The position numbers and the translations under genes were made by a program. Of a stretch of 64,000 nucleotides of DNA, positions 1 through 8,929 are shown piece after piece. The notes below the pieces were generated by a model, which did not search any database, was not told where the DNA came from, and worked only from the letters and a program-made list of their open reading frames with translations. Source of the stretch: Parvularcula sp038749595 (GTDB lineage: Bacteria; Pseudomonadota; Alphaproteobacteria; Caulobacterales; Parvularculaceae); the NCBI GenBank assembly GCA_038749595.1, contig JBCDHW010000001.1:186001-250000 (forward strand). The letters are read 5' to 3'. Every line of letters begins with the position of its first letter. The first letter of the stretch is position 1.

Positions 1-1
1 T

Positions 2-307
2 TTGTCTGCACTCGGTATGATTTTATCGGCAGCATACGGATTGCGCCTCTATCGCGAGGTGGTGTTTGATCCGCCTCGGGATAAAGAGGCGCCGGCGATG
101 GTGATGAACCGCCGGGAGTATGCCTTGCTGGCATCACTGGCGGGCATGACGCTGTGGCTCGGGGTGCATCCGACCCCGACGCTCGATGTGTTTTCGGTGG
201 CGACGCGCCCGATTAGCACGCAGGTGACCGCAGCGTTCGATCGGCTTGATGCGGACGCTGAGGAAACGACGCCCCAGCTTGCGGAGGGGCAGCCTGGTCA
301 TGATTGA
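2..307 (+). CDS. nuoM: NADH-quinone oxidoreductase subunit M, C-terminal part (5' end outside window)
   Basis: This is the last ~100 codons of the proton-pumping NuoM subunit of complex I. The gene enters from the left edge, so its true start is not visible. The visible part shows the end of the antiporter-like fold: a loop with FDPPRDKEAP, one last hydrophobic helix (ALLASLAGMTLWLGVHPTP) and a polar tail. The Gly-x-His-Pro-x-P step after the last helix is typical of NuoM C-termini. The TGA at 305-307 overlaps the nuoN start at 300, which fits the usual nuoM-nuoN order and translational coupling. Identification rests on the tail and on the adjoining nuoN. Confidence 0.85.
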   Translation: MSALGMILSAAYGLRLYREVVFDPPRDKEAPAMVMNRREYALLASLAGMTLWLGVHPTPTLDVFSVATRPISTQVTAAFDRLDADAEETTPQLAEGQPGHD

Positions 308-1760
308 GCCGTTCACGGATGTTGTGCAGCTTTTGCCCGAGCTGTCCCTTTCTATCCTCGCGATGGTCGTGCTCATTGCAAGCGTCTTTCTGGAAAAAGA
401 ACGCACCCGCACCCTCAGCTTGCTCGGCGCGGCGGGCTTGCTTGGTGCGGCCCTGCTCGCGTCTTCGATCGGAGGACGCACGGAAGCGGCGACGCTCTTC
501 GGCGGTGCCTTTTCCTCCGACGCCTTTGCGCAGTTTGGCCGGGTCGCGGTTTATGCGACGGCCGCATTGGCGCTGACGCTCGGCTATACGTTTTTCAAGC
601 TCGAGAAATTGCTGCGCCCTGAATACGTCGTGCTCGTCCTTTTTAGCGCCGTCGGCATGGGGTTGATGGTCTCATCCTCAGACTTGATCGCGGTTTATCT
701 CGGCGTCGAGCTCCAGTCGCTGTGCGTCTACATTATGGCGACGCTCAACCGGGACAGCCGCCGATCGACGGAAGCGGGACTGAAATACTTCGTCCTCGGC
801 GCGCTGTCGTCGGGCTTTTTGCTTTATGGGGCTTCGCTCATTTATGGCTTCGCCGGCTCGACGCAGTTCGAAGCCATCGCTGCCGCAAGCTATGCGGAGC
901 AAACGTCGGTAGGCCTCATATTTGGTCTCGTCTTCTTTATCTCGGCGCTAGCGTTCAAAGTTTCCGCGGCGCCGTTTCATATGTGGACCCCGGACGTTTA
1001 CGAAGGCTCGCCGACCCCCGTGACGGCTTTTCTCGCAGCCGCGCCGAAGCTTGCCGGGATGTTCCTCTTCGGCCGGGTGCTTGTCCAAGCATTTCCGGGC
1101 CTTTTGGACCAGTGGCAGCCGGTGCTGGGCTTGATCGCTGCTGCGTCGATGATCGTCGGTGCACTGAGCGCCATTCTCCAAACGAATATCAAGCGCCTGA
1201 TGGCGTACTCGTCGATCGGGCATATGGGCTATGCGCTCATGGGCCTGACGGCGGGCTCTCTGTCGGGTTTGACGGGAATGGTCAGCTATATGACGATTTA
1301 CGTTGTCATGACGTTGGGCTCGTTCGCCTGCATCCTGATGATGCGGCGGCCGGAGGGCATGGCGGAGAACATCTCGGACCTTTCAGGGCTCAGCCAGACC
1401 CGCCCGGGGCTTGCGGCATGTTTCACGGTGCTGTTTCTCTCGCTTGCCGGGATCCCGCCGCTGATTGGCTTCTTTGCGAAGCTGTATGTGTTTGTTGCCG
1501 CGGTGGAGGCGGGGCTGTTCGCGCTTGTCATTATCGGTGTGCTGACGAGCGTCGTTGCGACATTCTATTACCTCTCGGTTTTACGGACGATTTGGTTTGC
1601 TGAGCCTACGGATCATTTTGTCCGTGAACATGATCCGGTCTTGCGGCTAACATCCTCGGGCGCGGCGTTGTTTGTCGCGTTGGGATTGATCTTTGCCCTC
1701 GGCGCATTGTCGAACGCAGCGACCGCGGCGGCGGCGTCCCTGTTCCCGGCGCTTTCGTGA
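300..1760 (+). CDS. nuoN: NADH-quinone oxidoreductase subunit N
   Basis: Membrane subunit of respiratory complex I (486 aa), one of the three antiporter-like proton channels. It is hydrophobic throughout with about 14 helices. Family landmarks are visible: LGVELQSLCVYIMA (the conserved glutamate helix), GLKYFVLGALSSGFLLYGAS, SAAPFHMWTPDVYEGSPTPV and AYSSIGHMGYALMG. The ATG at 300 was chosen over an upstream in-frame ATG at 246 because it gives the normal N-terminus (MIEPFTDVVQLLPEL). It also has GGAGG at 283-287 and overlaps the nuoM stop. The stop (TGA 1758-1760) overlaps the GTG start of birA. Confidence 0.96.
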   Translation: MIEPFTDVVQLLPELSLSILAMVVLIASVFLEKERTRTLSLLGAAGLLGAALLASSIGGRTEAATLFGGAFSSDAFAQFGRVAVYATAALALTLGYTFFKLEKLLRPEYVVLVLFSAVGMGLMVSSSDLIAVYLGVELQSLCVYIMATLNRDSRRSTEAGLKYFVLGALSSGFLLYGASLIYGFAGSTQFEAIAAASYAEQTSVGLIFGLVFFISALAFKVSAAPFHMWTPDVYEGSPTPVTAFLAAAPKLAGMFLFGRVLVQAFPGLLDQWQPVLGLIAAASMIVGALSAILQTNIKRLMAYSSIGHMGYALMGLTAGSLSGLTGMVSYMTIYVVMTLGSFACILMMRRPEGMAENISDLSGLSQTRPGLAACFTVLFLSLAGIPPLIGFFAKLYVFVAAVEAGLFALVIIGVLTSVVATFYYLSVLRTIWFAEPTDHFVREHDPVLRLTSSGAALFVALGLIFALGALSNAATAAAASLFPALS

Positions 1761-2479
1761 AGCACATTCGCCTTTCGACGTGCGGGTCGACCAATGACGA
1801 AGCGCGGGAGGCTCTGGCGCGGGGGGAAGCACCTCCGTTCGTCGTGAGCGCAGCGGAGCAAACCCAAGGCCGCGGCCGGGCGGGGCGATCCTGGGCGCAG
1901 CGTGAGGGTAACTTTGCGGGGAGGTTTGTCGTCCGCTTGCCTGAGGTGATCGCGCAGGAACCCGGTGCGCTCGCGCTGCTCGCCGGTGTTTCGGTGCGCG
2001 AAGTGATGATTGAGTACGGTGCGCCGGGCGAGGGGCTCGCGCTGAAGTGGCCGAATGATGTGCTGTTGTTCGAGCGTAAAGTCGCCGGCGTGTTGGCCGA
2101 TCTCATTTCCCAAGGATCCGCCATGATTGCTGTCGTCGGGATCGGCGTGAACTTGGCCAACGCGCCCGGCGAGACGACGGGTCAGTTGCCCGCGGCGGCG
2201 CTGTTTCCTGATCGTCCGCCCGATCCCGAGAGGTTCGGCAGCCGCCTCGGCGCGGTGATCCTGGGTTGGCGCGCGCGCTGCGAAACCGATGGTTTGGGTC
2301 TCCTTTTTAATACTTGGCGGGCCGCGGCATGGCGCCTAGGCGAACCGCTCACGTTGCGGGCTGATCAGCAGCCGGTAACGGGAATCTTCCGCGATATTGA
2401 CCGCCACGGCCGCCTGATCCTGCGGCTGCCGGATGGTCGAGAGCGGCACTTTTCCGCGGGCGACGCTTCATCCAGGTGA
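1757..2479 (+). CDS. birA: Biotin--[acetyl-CoA-carboxylase] ligase
   Basis: Biotin protein ligase (240 aa) that attaches biotin to the carrier subunit of acetyl-CoA carboxylase through biotinyl-AMP. Visible motifs are STNDEA near the N-terminus, the nucleotide/biotin-binding GRGRAGRSW, the catalytic KWPNDVLL, KVAGVLADL and a small C-terminal beta domain. There is no N-terminal helix-turn-helix, so this is a monofunctional ligase rather than a BirA repressor. The GTG start at 1757 overlaps the nuoN stop by four bases. Its place between nuoN and coaX is the standard alphaproteobacterial order. Confidence 0.93.
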   Translation: MKHIRLSTCGSTNDEAREALARGEAPPFVVSAAEQTQGRGRAGRSWAQREGNFAGRFVVRLPEVIAQEPGALALLAGVSVREVMIEYGAPGEGLALKWPNDVLLFERKVAGVLADLISQGSAMIAVVGIGVNLANAPGETTGQLPAAALFPDRPPDPERFGSRLGAVILGWRARCETDGLGLLFNTWRAAAWRLGEPLTLRADQQPVTGIFRDIDRHGRLILRLPDGRERHFSAGDASSR

Positions 2480-2510
2480 CGCGCGCTTGAGTTTCGTGCA
2501 GGACCGAACG

Positions 2511-3290
2511 ATGCTTTTGGCAATTGACGTTGGCAACACCAACACCGTGTTCGCGCTGGTGGATGGTCAGGATACGGTGGAGAGTTGGCGCTCGGCCACG
2601 ACTCCGGAGCGGACGGCGGACGAGTATGCTGTCTGGCTGGTTCAGCTTTTCGGATTGTCGGGGCATGGGGATCTTTCCAACGTCACCCGGTGCATCATTT
2701 CGACCGTGGTGCCGCAGTCGCTGTTCCACTTGCGCAATCTCGCGCGGCGCTATTTCTCGGTGGAGCCGATGGTGGTGACGGCCGACATTCCTGGCGTACC
2801 CGTCCGTATACCCCGGCCAAGCGAAGCCGGGGCCGACCGATTGGTTGGCGCTGTCGGCGGCTTCATCCGTTATGGCGGTCCACTGATTATCGTTGACAGT
2901 GGGACGGCGACGACGTTTGACGTTGTTGGCGCCGACGGCGGATTTGAAGGCGGTGTCATTGCGCCGGGGATCAACCTCAGCCAAAAAGCGTTGCACGAGG
3001 CCGCTGCGCAATTGCCGCGGATCGAGATCGCGGCTCCAAGCGGCGCGATTGGTAAGACGACGGTGGAGGCCCTGCGGTCGGGCATTTTCCTCGGGTATAT
3101 CAGCCTGATCGAAGGCATGATTGCCCGTATCCAATCTGAGTACGGAGCGCCGATGACCGTGGTGGCCACTGGCGGTATCTCCTCCCTTTTCAAAGGCGCG
3201 ACAACGGTGATCGATCACTTTGATCAGGATCTCACCATCCGTGGTCTGATCGAAATCGCGGCGCGCCTCGATCAAAAGAGCACTTCATAA
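2511..3290 (+). CDS. coaX: Type III pantothenate kinase
   Basis: Phosphorylates pantothenate in the first step of coenzyme A synthesis (259 aa, normal CoaX length). The ASKHA-fold signatures are visible: LLAIDVGNTNTVFALV at the N-terminus, GADRLVGAVGG, the IVDSGTATTFDVV phosphate loop and GGVIAPGINLS. The ATG at 2511 places the DxGNTNT motif six residues from the start as in the family. An upstream in-frame ATG at 2433 would add an unrelated 26-residue extension overlapping birA. The stop overlaps the RNase J start by one base. Confidence 0.95.
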   Translation: MLLAIDVGNTNTVFALVDGQDTVESWRSATTPERTADEYAVWLVQLFGLSGHGDLSNVTRCIISTVVPQSLFHLRNLARRYFSVEPMVVTADIPGVPVRIPRPSEAGADRLVGAVGGFIRYGGPLIIVDSGTATTFDVVGADGGFEGGVIAPGINLSQKALHEAAAQLPRIEIAAPSGAIGKTTVEALRSGIFLGYISLIEGMIARIQSEYGAPMTVVATGGISSLFKGATTVIDHFDQDLTIRGLIEIAARLDQKSTS

Positions 3291-4954
3291 TGGACGAACT
3301 TGTTTTCCTCCCCCTCGGTGGATCGGGTGAGATTGGGATGAACCTCAATCTCTACGGGTTTGGCCCGCCGGGCGCGCGGCAGTGGATCATGATCGATTGC
3401 GGCGTAACCTTTGCCGGTGACGATTTGCCGGGAATTGATCTGATTACCCCGGATATCGATTATCTCCTCGATGACCTCGACGAAGGATCTGAATTTCTCG
3501 GCCTGATTTTGACCCATGGGCATGAGGATCATATCGGCGCGGTCGCGCATCTTTGGCCGAGTTTCCGCGGGCCGATCTTTGCAACGCCCTTTACCGCTGA
3601 GTTGGTGCGGCGCAAGTTTCTTGAGGTTGGCATCGATGATGCGCCGATTGATATCAAACGGCTTGGCGCCAGGTTCAATCTGGGTCCGTTTGATATTGAG
3701 TATGTGACGCTGACCCACTCGATCCCCGAACCCAATGCGGTGGCGCTGCGGACGCCTCTTGGACTTATTCTGCATACGGGGGATTTCAAAATTGATCCGC
3801 ATCCGGTGCTTGGTGATGCGACCGATCGGAAAACGTTGAAAGCGATCGGCGAAGAGGGCGTCTTGGCGATGGTGTGCGACAGCACCAACGTGTTCAGCGA
3901 GGGCGTGTCCGGCTCTGAAACCACGGTTGCTGAAACGCTCGCCCAGGTGATTGCTGAGCAGAAGGGCCGCGTTGCTGTTACAACTTTTGCCAGCAATGTC
4001 AGCCGGCTGGTGTCGGTTTGCCGGGCGGCGATGCAGTCGGATCGCTCCGTATGCCTCCTCGGGCGGTCGATGCTCCGCATGATCGATGTTGCGCGCGCCA
4101 TCGACCTCTTGCCGAAGGGCGTCAGCTTCGTTGAGCCGTCGGACGCCGGCTATCTTCCGAATGACAAGATTCTCTACCTCTGCACCGGCAGTCAGGGCGA
4201 GCCGCGGGCAGCTTTGGCCCGCATTGCGCGGGATGACCATCCTGAGCTGGTCTTGGATGAGGGCGATACAGTGATTTTCAGCTCAAAGATCATTCCCGGG
4301 AACGAGCGGTCGATCTTTGAACTGATGAACCTTCTGACCTCAAGTGGTATTTCGGTGATTACAGAAGCCGATGCGCATATCCACGTTTCCGGTCATCCGT
4401 GCCGGGACGAACTACGGGATATGTACCAGATGGTGCATCCGCAGCTGGCGATCCCCGTCCACGGCGAGGCGCGGCACCTTGCGGAGCACGGAGCTTACGC
4501 GCGGGAGATCGGCGCCTCGTCGTCGATTGTTCCGAAAAACGGAGACCTGATCCGGCTGGCGCCAGGAACACCGACGAAGATTGACGAAGTTCCAGCCGGG
4601 CGGTTCTATCTTGATGGGCGGATTTTGCTCAGCGAGGGGGACAGCGCGCTTAAGCAGCGGCGACGTCTTGCCGAAGAGGGCATTATCGCGGTGTCCGTAG
4701 CGATTGGGAGCGACGGAAAGGTCAAAGACCGTCCACCGATCTTCTGTAAGGGAATTCCCGAGGAGGACAGTCGAGGCGAGGCGATTGAAGAGATCCTCGA
4801 CGACGCGATCGACGACGCGTTGGACGCGCTGCCCCGGCCCAAACGGCTCGACGATCGCCAGGTCGAGCTTCAAATCCGCCGGGCGATCCGTGCGGAGCTT
4901 GGTCCGCGATGGGGCAAGCGCTCAGACATTGTCGTCATGATACTGAGGGTTTGA
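3290..4954 (+). CDS. rnj: Ribonuclease J
   Basis: Metallo-beta-lactamase/beta-CASP endo- and 5'-exoribonuclease (554 aa) acting in rRNA maturation and mRNA turnover. The zinc-binding THGHEDHIGAV loop, LTHSIPEPNAVAL, LHTGDFKID and the beta-CASP stretch CDSTNVFSEG are all present. The histidine motifs VSGHPCRDEL and IPVHGE complete the active site. The C-terminal dimerisation/RNA-binding region ends with RSDIVVMILRV. The ATG at 3290 shares its A with the coaX TAA, indicating co-transcription. In alphaproteobacteria RNase J commonly follows coaX. Confidence 0.96.
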   Translation: MDELVFLPLGGSGEIGMNLNLYGFGPPGARQWIMIDCGVTFAGDDLPGIDLITPDIDYLLDDLDEGSEFLGLILTHGHEDHIGAVAHLWPSFRGPIFATPFTAELVRRKFLEVGIDDAPIDIKRLGARFNLGPFDIEYVTLTHSIPEPNAVALRTPLGLILHTGDFKIDPHPVLGDATDRKTLKAIGEEGVLAMVCDSTNVFSEGVSGSETTVAETLAQVIAEQKGRVAVTTFASNVSRLVSVCRAAMQSDRSVCLLGRSMLRMIDVARAIDLLPKGVSFVEPSDAGYLPNDKILYLCTGSQGEPRAALARIARDDHPELVLDEGDTVIFSSKIIPGNERSIFELMNLLTSSGISVITEADAHIHVSGHPCRDELRDMYQMVHPQLAIPVHGEARHLAEHGAYAREIGASSSIVPKNGDLIRLAPGTPTKIDEVPAGRFYLDGRILLSEGDSALKQRRRLAEEGIIAVSVAIGSDGKVKDRPPIFCKGIPEEDSRGEAIEEILDDAIDDALDALPRPKRLDDRQVELQIRRAIRAELGPRWGKRSDIVVMILRV

Positions 4955-4955
4955 T

Positions 4956-5198
4956 ATGGGCATTGGCGGAAGTATCGTCAGCTTCGTGATGATTTGGTGG
5001 TTGGTGTTGTTCGCAACTTTGCCAATCGGACAGCGCCATGTCTGGGAAGACCCGGACAAACACCCCGAGGGAGCGGACCGGGGCGCGCCGGTCGACCCAG
5101 CGCTCTGGGCAAAGATCAAACTGACGACGATGATTGCCGTGCCGTTGTGGTTCGTCGCGTTCGTGGTGGTTTCGACCGGCGTTTTGATGCCGTCGTGA
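4956..5198 (+). CDS. DUF1467 family two-helix membrane protein
   Basis: Small inner-membrane protein (80 aa) with two hydrophobic helices (residues ~5-24 and ~56-77) joined by a soluble loop (GQRHVWEDPDKHPEGADRG). This is the DUF1467 layout typically found directly behind RNase J in alphaproteobacteria. It begins one base after the rnj stop codon, so it is part of the same operon. Its function is unknown. Confidence 0.85.
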   Translation: MGIGGSIVSFVMIWWLVLFATLPIGQRHVWEDPDKHPEGADRGAPVDPALWAKIKLTTMIAVPLWFVAFVVVSTGVLMPS

Positions 5199-5300
5199 TG
5201 CTGGCGGGGCGTCCCATTTACATTTTTAGGTTGCATTTTCCGCAATTTATTGCTACCGGCGGGGCGTTCCTAAAATTCGAAACCGGAGTTTGCCTGACGC
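5199..5300. repeat. Intergenic segment with a near-identical 13-base direct repeat
   Basis: Between DUF1467 and mgtE, GGCGGGGCGTCCC at 5203-5215 recurs as GGCGGGGCGTTCC at 5258-5270, with an AT-rich stretch in between. This is where the conserved alphaproteobacterial order (usually proS next) breaks. The repeat could be a chance GC-rich match or a trace of the rearrangement. Confidence 0.4.
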
Positions 5301-6761
5301 GTGACTGAGCCCACGATGCCTGCGCCCCTGCGCGATGATCTGCACCCTGAAGATCTTCCGGAGACCGGATCGGCTTTGGATGAACGGGGGTCGTTGACCC
5401 AGGAGTTCGTCAAATCTATCCGAGAACGGATTGACGATGGTGACGAGGAAGGCATCAAACAGGCCGTTGCTGAGCTCAAGCCTGCGGACGTTGCGGATCT
5501 GATCGAGCAACTGAGCGAAGAGGCGTCCCGTGCGTTTCTGCTCGCGATTGGCGCGGACCTTCCGTCTGAGACACTCGCCGAGCTTGAAGAGGGCTCGCGT
5601 GATCTTGTCTTGGATGTTCTGCCAACGGAACAGCTTGCCGAGGCGGTCACTGAGCTGGATACGGACGAAGCTGCGTTCGTTCTGGAAGATCTCGATGAAA
5701 AAGATCGCGATGACATCCTGGCGGAGATGCCGATCGCGGACCGGTTGGCGGTCAAGGCAGCGCTGGAATTCGGCGAGGACACGGCCGGTCGCATCATGCA
5801 GCGCGATGTCTTCGCTGCGCCAGGTTATTGGAATGTCGGGCAGATTATTGACCGGCTTCGCTCAGTAGAGCGCCTTCCTGAGACGTTTTACGACGTCTAC
5901 GTTGTTGACCCGGGATACAAAATTATCGGCATCGTTCCGCTATCGACATTCATCAAGGCCAAGCGTGACACGCAGATCCAAGATCTTGTGTTGCCCGACC
6001 CGATCGTCATCGATCTGAAGATGGATCAGGAGGAGGTGGCCTACCTTTTCGAGAAGTACAACTTGATTTCTGCACCGGTGGCTGATGATGCTGGCCGCTT
6101 GGTGGGGATGATCACCGTCGATGACGTGATTGAGGTGCTGCACGAAGAGGCGGACGAAGATATGCTGGCTCTCGCCGGTGTCGCGGGGGACGACAACGCG
6201 ATCAACGTCTCGGTACGGAAGGTCGCGCGATCGCGCTTCGTTTGGCTCCTCGTCAATTTGGGAACGGCGATCCTTGCCAGTGCGGTAATCAGCCTTTTCG
6301 ATGCAACGATTGAACAGATGGTCGCCCTGGCGATCCTTATGCCCATCGTGGCCTCGATGGGCGGGAATGCGGGTACACAGACGATGACCGTCGCTGTACG
6401 GAACCTCTCGACACGGACGTTAACGGCGGCCACCGCAGTGCGCACTGTCGGGAAGGAAACCGCGGTGTCGCTGCTCAATGGCGTCGCGTTTGCGGTTTTG
6501 ATGGGGGCCGCGGCGGGGATCTGGTACGATGTGATGGTCGGTCAGCCGCAAAGCGAGGCCTTAGCCTTAGCGCTCGTGTTGGCTACGGCGATGGTGATCA
6601 ACATGTTGTGTGCAGGCCTCGCCGGGATCCTCATCCCGCTGGGCCTCGAAAAAGCAGGTCAGGACCCGGCCATCAGTTCGGCTGTATTTGTGACGACGGT
6701 GACGGATGTGGTTGGATTCTTTGCTTTTCTCGGCTTAGCGGCGGTGTTTCTGGTCGGTTAA
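5301..6761 (+). CDS. mgtE: MgtE-type magnesium transporter
   Basis: Magnesium channel/transporter of the inner membrane (486 aa). The order is a cytosolic MgtE N domain of charged helical repeats (residues ~45-165, e.g. DEAAFVLEDLDEKDRDDILAEM), then a CBS pair (~170-295) with DVYVVDPGYKIIGIVPLSTF and APVADDAGRLVGMITVDDV. The C-terminal membrane domain of five helices carries the signature PIVASMGGNAGTQT. The N and CBS domains sense cytosolic magnesium and gate the pore in this family. The GTG at 5301 is the likely start; no strong ribosome-binding site is seen, and MPAPLRDD six codons in is an alternative. Confidence 0.93.
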   Translation: MTEPTMPAPLRDDLHPEDLPETGSALDERGSLTQEFVKSIRERIDDGDEEGIKQAVAELKPADVADLIEQLSEEASRAFLLAIGADLPSETLAELEEGSRDLVLDVLPTEQLAEAVTELDTDEAAFVLEDLDEKDRDDILAEMPIADRLAVKAALEFGEDTAGRIMQRDVFAAPGYWNVGQIIDRLRSVERLPETFYDVYVVDPGYKIIGIVPLSTFIKAKRDTQIQDLVLPDPIVIDLKMDQEEVAYLFEKYNLISAPVADDAGRLVGMITVDDVIEVLHEEADEDMLALAGVAGDDNAINVSVRKVARSRFVWLLVNLGTAILASAVISLFDATIEQMVALAILMPIVASMGGNAGTQTMTVAVRNLSTRTLTAATAVRTVGKETAVSLLNGVAFAVLMGAAAGIWYDVMVGQPQSEALALALVLATAMVINMLCAGLAGILIPLGLEKAGQDPAISSAVFVTTVTDVVGFFAFLGLAAVFLVG

Positions 6762-6843
6762 ACCTTTCCGGACATTCATCCCAAACCCTTCCGATGCGTG
6801 GTTTCATACCCCATATCGCTGGGAGACCAGAAAGGACCAGATT

Positions 6844-7203
6844 ATGCGTCAGACCCTACTTTTGGCCGCCGCGGGCACGATGGCTTTGGCCGCGTGTACC
6901 TCCACCGGAAATATCGAGCGGAACGCCGTGAAAGGCGCTGCGATTGGGGCTGCGGCCGGGGCGATCATCGGCAACAACAGCCGCGGCGGTGACGCAGAAG
7001 AGGGCGCGGAGGTCGGTGCCGTGGTGGGCGCGATCGCCGGTGGCCTCTATGGCCGGCGTCAGGACCAGATCCAAGAAGGCGGTACCTATCGCCGGGGCCG
7101 CAAGCCAGCGCAGCTCACCTATGATGAGCGGGCCGATCGGTATTACTATTACGATGCCCGGGACGGCCGCTATTACTGGCAGAACGGCGAACCCCGGAAC
7201 TGA
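6844..7203 (+). CDS. Glycine-zipper lipoprotein
   Basis: Short outer-envelope lipoprotein (119 aa). A lipoprotein signal peptide ends in the lipobox LAAC (Cys18). Two glycine-zipper helices follow (GAAIGAAAGAIIGNN and GAVVGAIAGGLYG), as in the OmpA/17-kDa surface-antigen group. A tyrosine-rich polar tail (DRYYYYDARDGRYYW) ends the protein. The start lies behind AGAAAGGACC-type sequence at 6829-6838. Exact function is unknown; such proteins usually sit in the outer membrane and influence envelope stability. Confidence 0.75.
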   Translation: MRQTLLLAAAGTMALAACTSTGNIERNAVKGAAIGAAAGAIIGNNSRGGDAEEGAEVGAVVGAIAGGLYGRRQDQIQEGGTYRRGRKPAQLTYDERADRYYYYDARDGRYYWQNGEPRN

Positions 7204-7265
7204 TCTAACCCGTTGACCGGCTAAGGTCTTTGCTCTTCCCTTCGCGCGAGCGAGGGGAGGAGCTT

Positions 7266-7919
7266 TTGCGTGTTATTGTTCGCCGGGAGGGGCTTCGGTG
7301 GCGGGGAAAGCTCCATCCCGATATCTCAAGGGGCACGCCTCTTTTCGTCGACGGACTTGAGGTTGGGGCGGTCCGTTATGGGGAGACAGTTGAGATAAAC
7401 GGGCCTGACCGTCCGGCGTTCCTGCGGGTCGGGCGTCGGTGGAACAAGCCTTCCCAAACAGTACTCTTAGACCCCGCCGCGTCCGTTCATGGCTTCTCCG
7501 TTGTGCTGCATAAGTGGCCGACTATGTTGGGCGTCTTTCTTGGCTTGCTTGCCATGGTGGCGACGGCATTTTTGGCCCTTGAGGCTGCGCAAGTTTTGGG
7601 CGCTTGGACGAGTTTGCTCGTTGGCGCGTTGCCCACAGGGATCATTGTGGCGCTGCTCGCGTTTTCATCGATGAGGGCCCGCTTCGGAAGGTCGCTCGGT
7701 GAAGCGCTCTTGGCCAGTGCCGCTTCTTTTTCAATTCAGGCGTATCTGTTGTTCCGCCCGGCGGCCGAGGGAGCCTTGCTGTATCTTTCCGTAGGTCTCT
7801 ACGTCACGGCACTTCTCGGCGTTTTGATCAGTGTGCTTTACGCTTGGCCGGGAGCAGTCCTTCGCCTTGTCCGCGAAGCACCCGAGGACCTGACGCACAC
7901 GGGCAAGGGGCTAGGCTAG
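7266..7919 (+). CDS. Hypothetical membrane protein with four to five helices
   Basis: I do not recognise this 217-residue protein. The N-terminal ~85 residues are soluble and basic (RREGLRWRGKLHPDISRGTP, then a beta-rich part). The remainder forms about four to five hydrophobic helices (from ~90). I chose the TTG at 7266 because GGGGAGG at 7254-7260 sits five bases upstream; an in-frame TTG at 7230 lacks a ribosome-binding site. Its stop TAG (7917-7919) interlocks with the stop of the convergent J-domain gene inside the palindrome GCTAGC. Confidence 0.6.
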   Translation: MRVIVRREGLRWRGKLHPDISRGTPLFVDGLEVGAVRYGETVEINGPDRPAFLRVGRRWNKPSQTVLLDPAASVHGFSVVLHKWPTMLGVFLGLLAMVATAFLALEAAQVLGAWTSLLVGALPTGIIVALLAFSSMRARFGRSLGEALLASAASFSIQAYLLFRPAAEGALLYLSVGLYVTALLGVLISVLYAWPGAVLRLVREAPEDLTHTGKGLG

Positions 7920-8563
7920 CAGAAGCCAGCCTTTTTCAGGATTTGGTGGGCTTTGATCACCTCTTGCAGCTGTTCTTCGGCGGAGCGGTCGCCTTCGTTG
8001 CTGTCGGGGTGGAAGCGTTTGACGAGCTCGGCGTAGCGCTTGCGCACGTCGGCGTTGGACGCGTTGGCGCGGAGGTTCATGGTACGGAAGGCTTGCAGCT
8101 GGAGCCGCGTGAGGCGCCGGCCTTCGCGGTAGACGCCGCCATCATCGGCGCCGCCCACGTCCATGCGGGTCGCGCCGCCGACGGCATCGTCGATTTCGGC
8201 AAAGCCGTTCATCCCGGCCCGGGCCGCCGCAGCAGCGCGCCCGTTTTTCGACATCTTCCACGTCGGCCGATTGCCGTAGCGCGCGGCGTCACGCATCGCC
8301 GCGGCCTGGGCATCCGTTTTGCCTTCGAAGAAATTCCAGTTCTTGTTGTGCTCCCGCGCGCAGGTCGTGCACAGCCAAAGATATTCGTTCATCGCCTCGG
8401 GCGACTTCGGCGCACGCGTCTCGGCCGGTTTGTTGCAATCCTCGCGATCGCATGTCCGCGTTTCCGTCTTCGCCCAGGATTTCTTGGCGGTCTTTGAGCC
8501 CTTGGTGGGCTTCACCCGAATGTCGAAACCGTGCCGCGGCTTGTAGCGAAAGTCGTCTGCCAT
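7916..8563 (-). CDS. J-domain (DnaJ-like) protein
   Basis: Protein of 215 aa with a short J domain at its extreme C-terminus. The sequence RANASNADVRKRYAELVKRF is followed by the HPD tripeptide that stimulates DnaK ATPase, then NEGDRSAEEQLQEVIKAHQIL. The N-terminal part contains a Cys-rich segment (CDREDCNKP ... LWLCTTCAREHNKNWNFFEG) that looks zinc-binding. This architecture is common in alphaproteobacteria as a DnaJ-family molecular chaperone of unknown client. The ATG at 8563 gives MADDFRYKPRHGFDIRV, the family N-terminus; an in-frame ATG at 8608 would add 15 residues. Divergent from bolA. Confidence 0.85.
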   Translation of the reverse strand: MADDFRYKPRHGFDIRVKPTKGSKTAKKSWAKTETRTCDREDCNKPAETRAPKSPEAMNEYLWLCTTCAREHNKNWNFFEGKTDAQAAAMRDAARYGNRPTWKMSKNGRAAAAARAGMNGFAEIDDAVGGATRMDVGGADDGGVYREGRRLTRLQLQAFRTMNLRANASNADVRKRYAELVKRFHPDSNEGDRSAEEQLQEVIKAHQILKKAGFC

Positions 8564-8656
8564 GCCTCCATTATGGCGATGACTCCTTAAGCGAACCAGC
8601 CTTGACATCCGCGGCGGTTGGGCGCTGTCTGCTCAGTTATTTTTTTGGAGGTGCGC

Positions 8657-8929
8657 GTGGGACAGGTTGCTCAATTGTTAGAAAAAAAGCTGAGCGAGGC
8701 GTTCGATCCGGCCGAGCTGGAGGTCGTGGATCAGAGCTTTTTACACGAGGGGCATGCGGGACATGATGGGCGCGGCGAGAGTCATTTCCGTGTAAAGATC
8801 ATCAGTGCACGCTTTGAAGGTCAAAACCGAGTACAACGCCAGCGCATGGTGAATGCGGCGCTCAAAGAGGAACTGGCCGAGCGTGTCCACGCGCTCTCCA
8901 TTCAAGCGCTGGCCCCAGGCGAGGAGTGA
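8657..8929 (+). CDS. bolA: BolA family protein
   Basis: Small class II KH-like protein (90 aa) of the BolA family, which with monothiol glutaredoxins takes part in iron-sulfur and iron homeostasis. Recognisable are LLEKKLSEAFDPAELEVVDQS, the His-containing loop HEGHAGHDGRGESHF, VKIISARFEGQNRVQRQRMV and the C-terminal ERVHALSIQALAP. The GTG at 8657 is preferred because GGAGG at 8647-8651 is five bases upstream. The last 28 bases overlap the 3' end of the convergent transporter gene. Confidence 0.9.
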   Translation: MGQVAQLLEKKLSEAFDPAELEVVDQSFLHEGHAGHDGRGESHFRVKIISARFEGQNRVQRQRMVNAALKEELAERVHALSIQALAPGEE

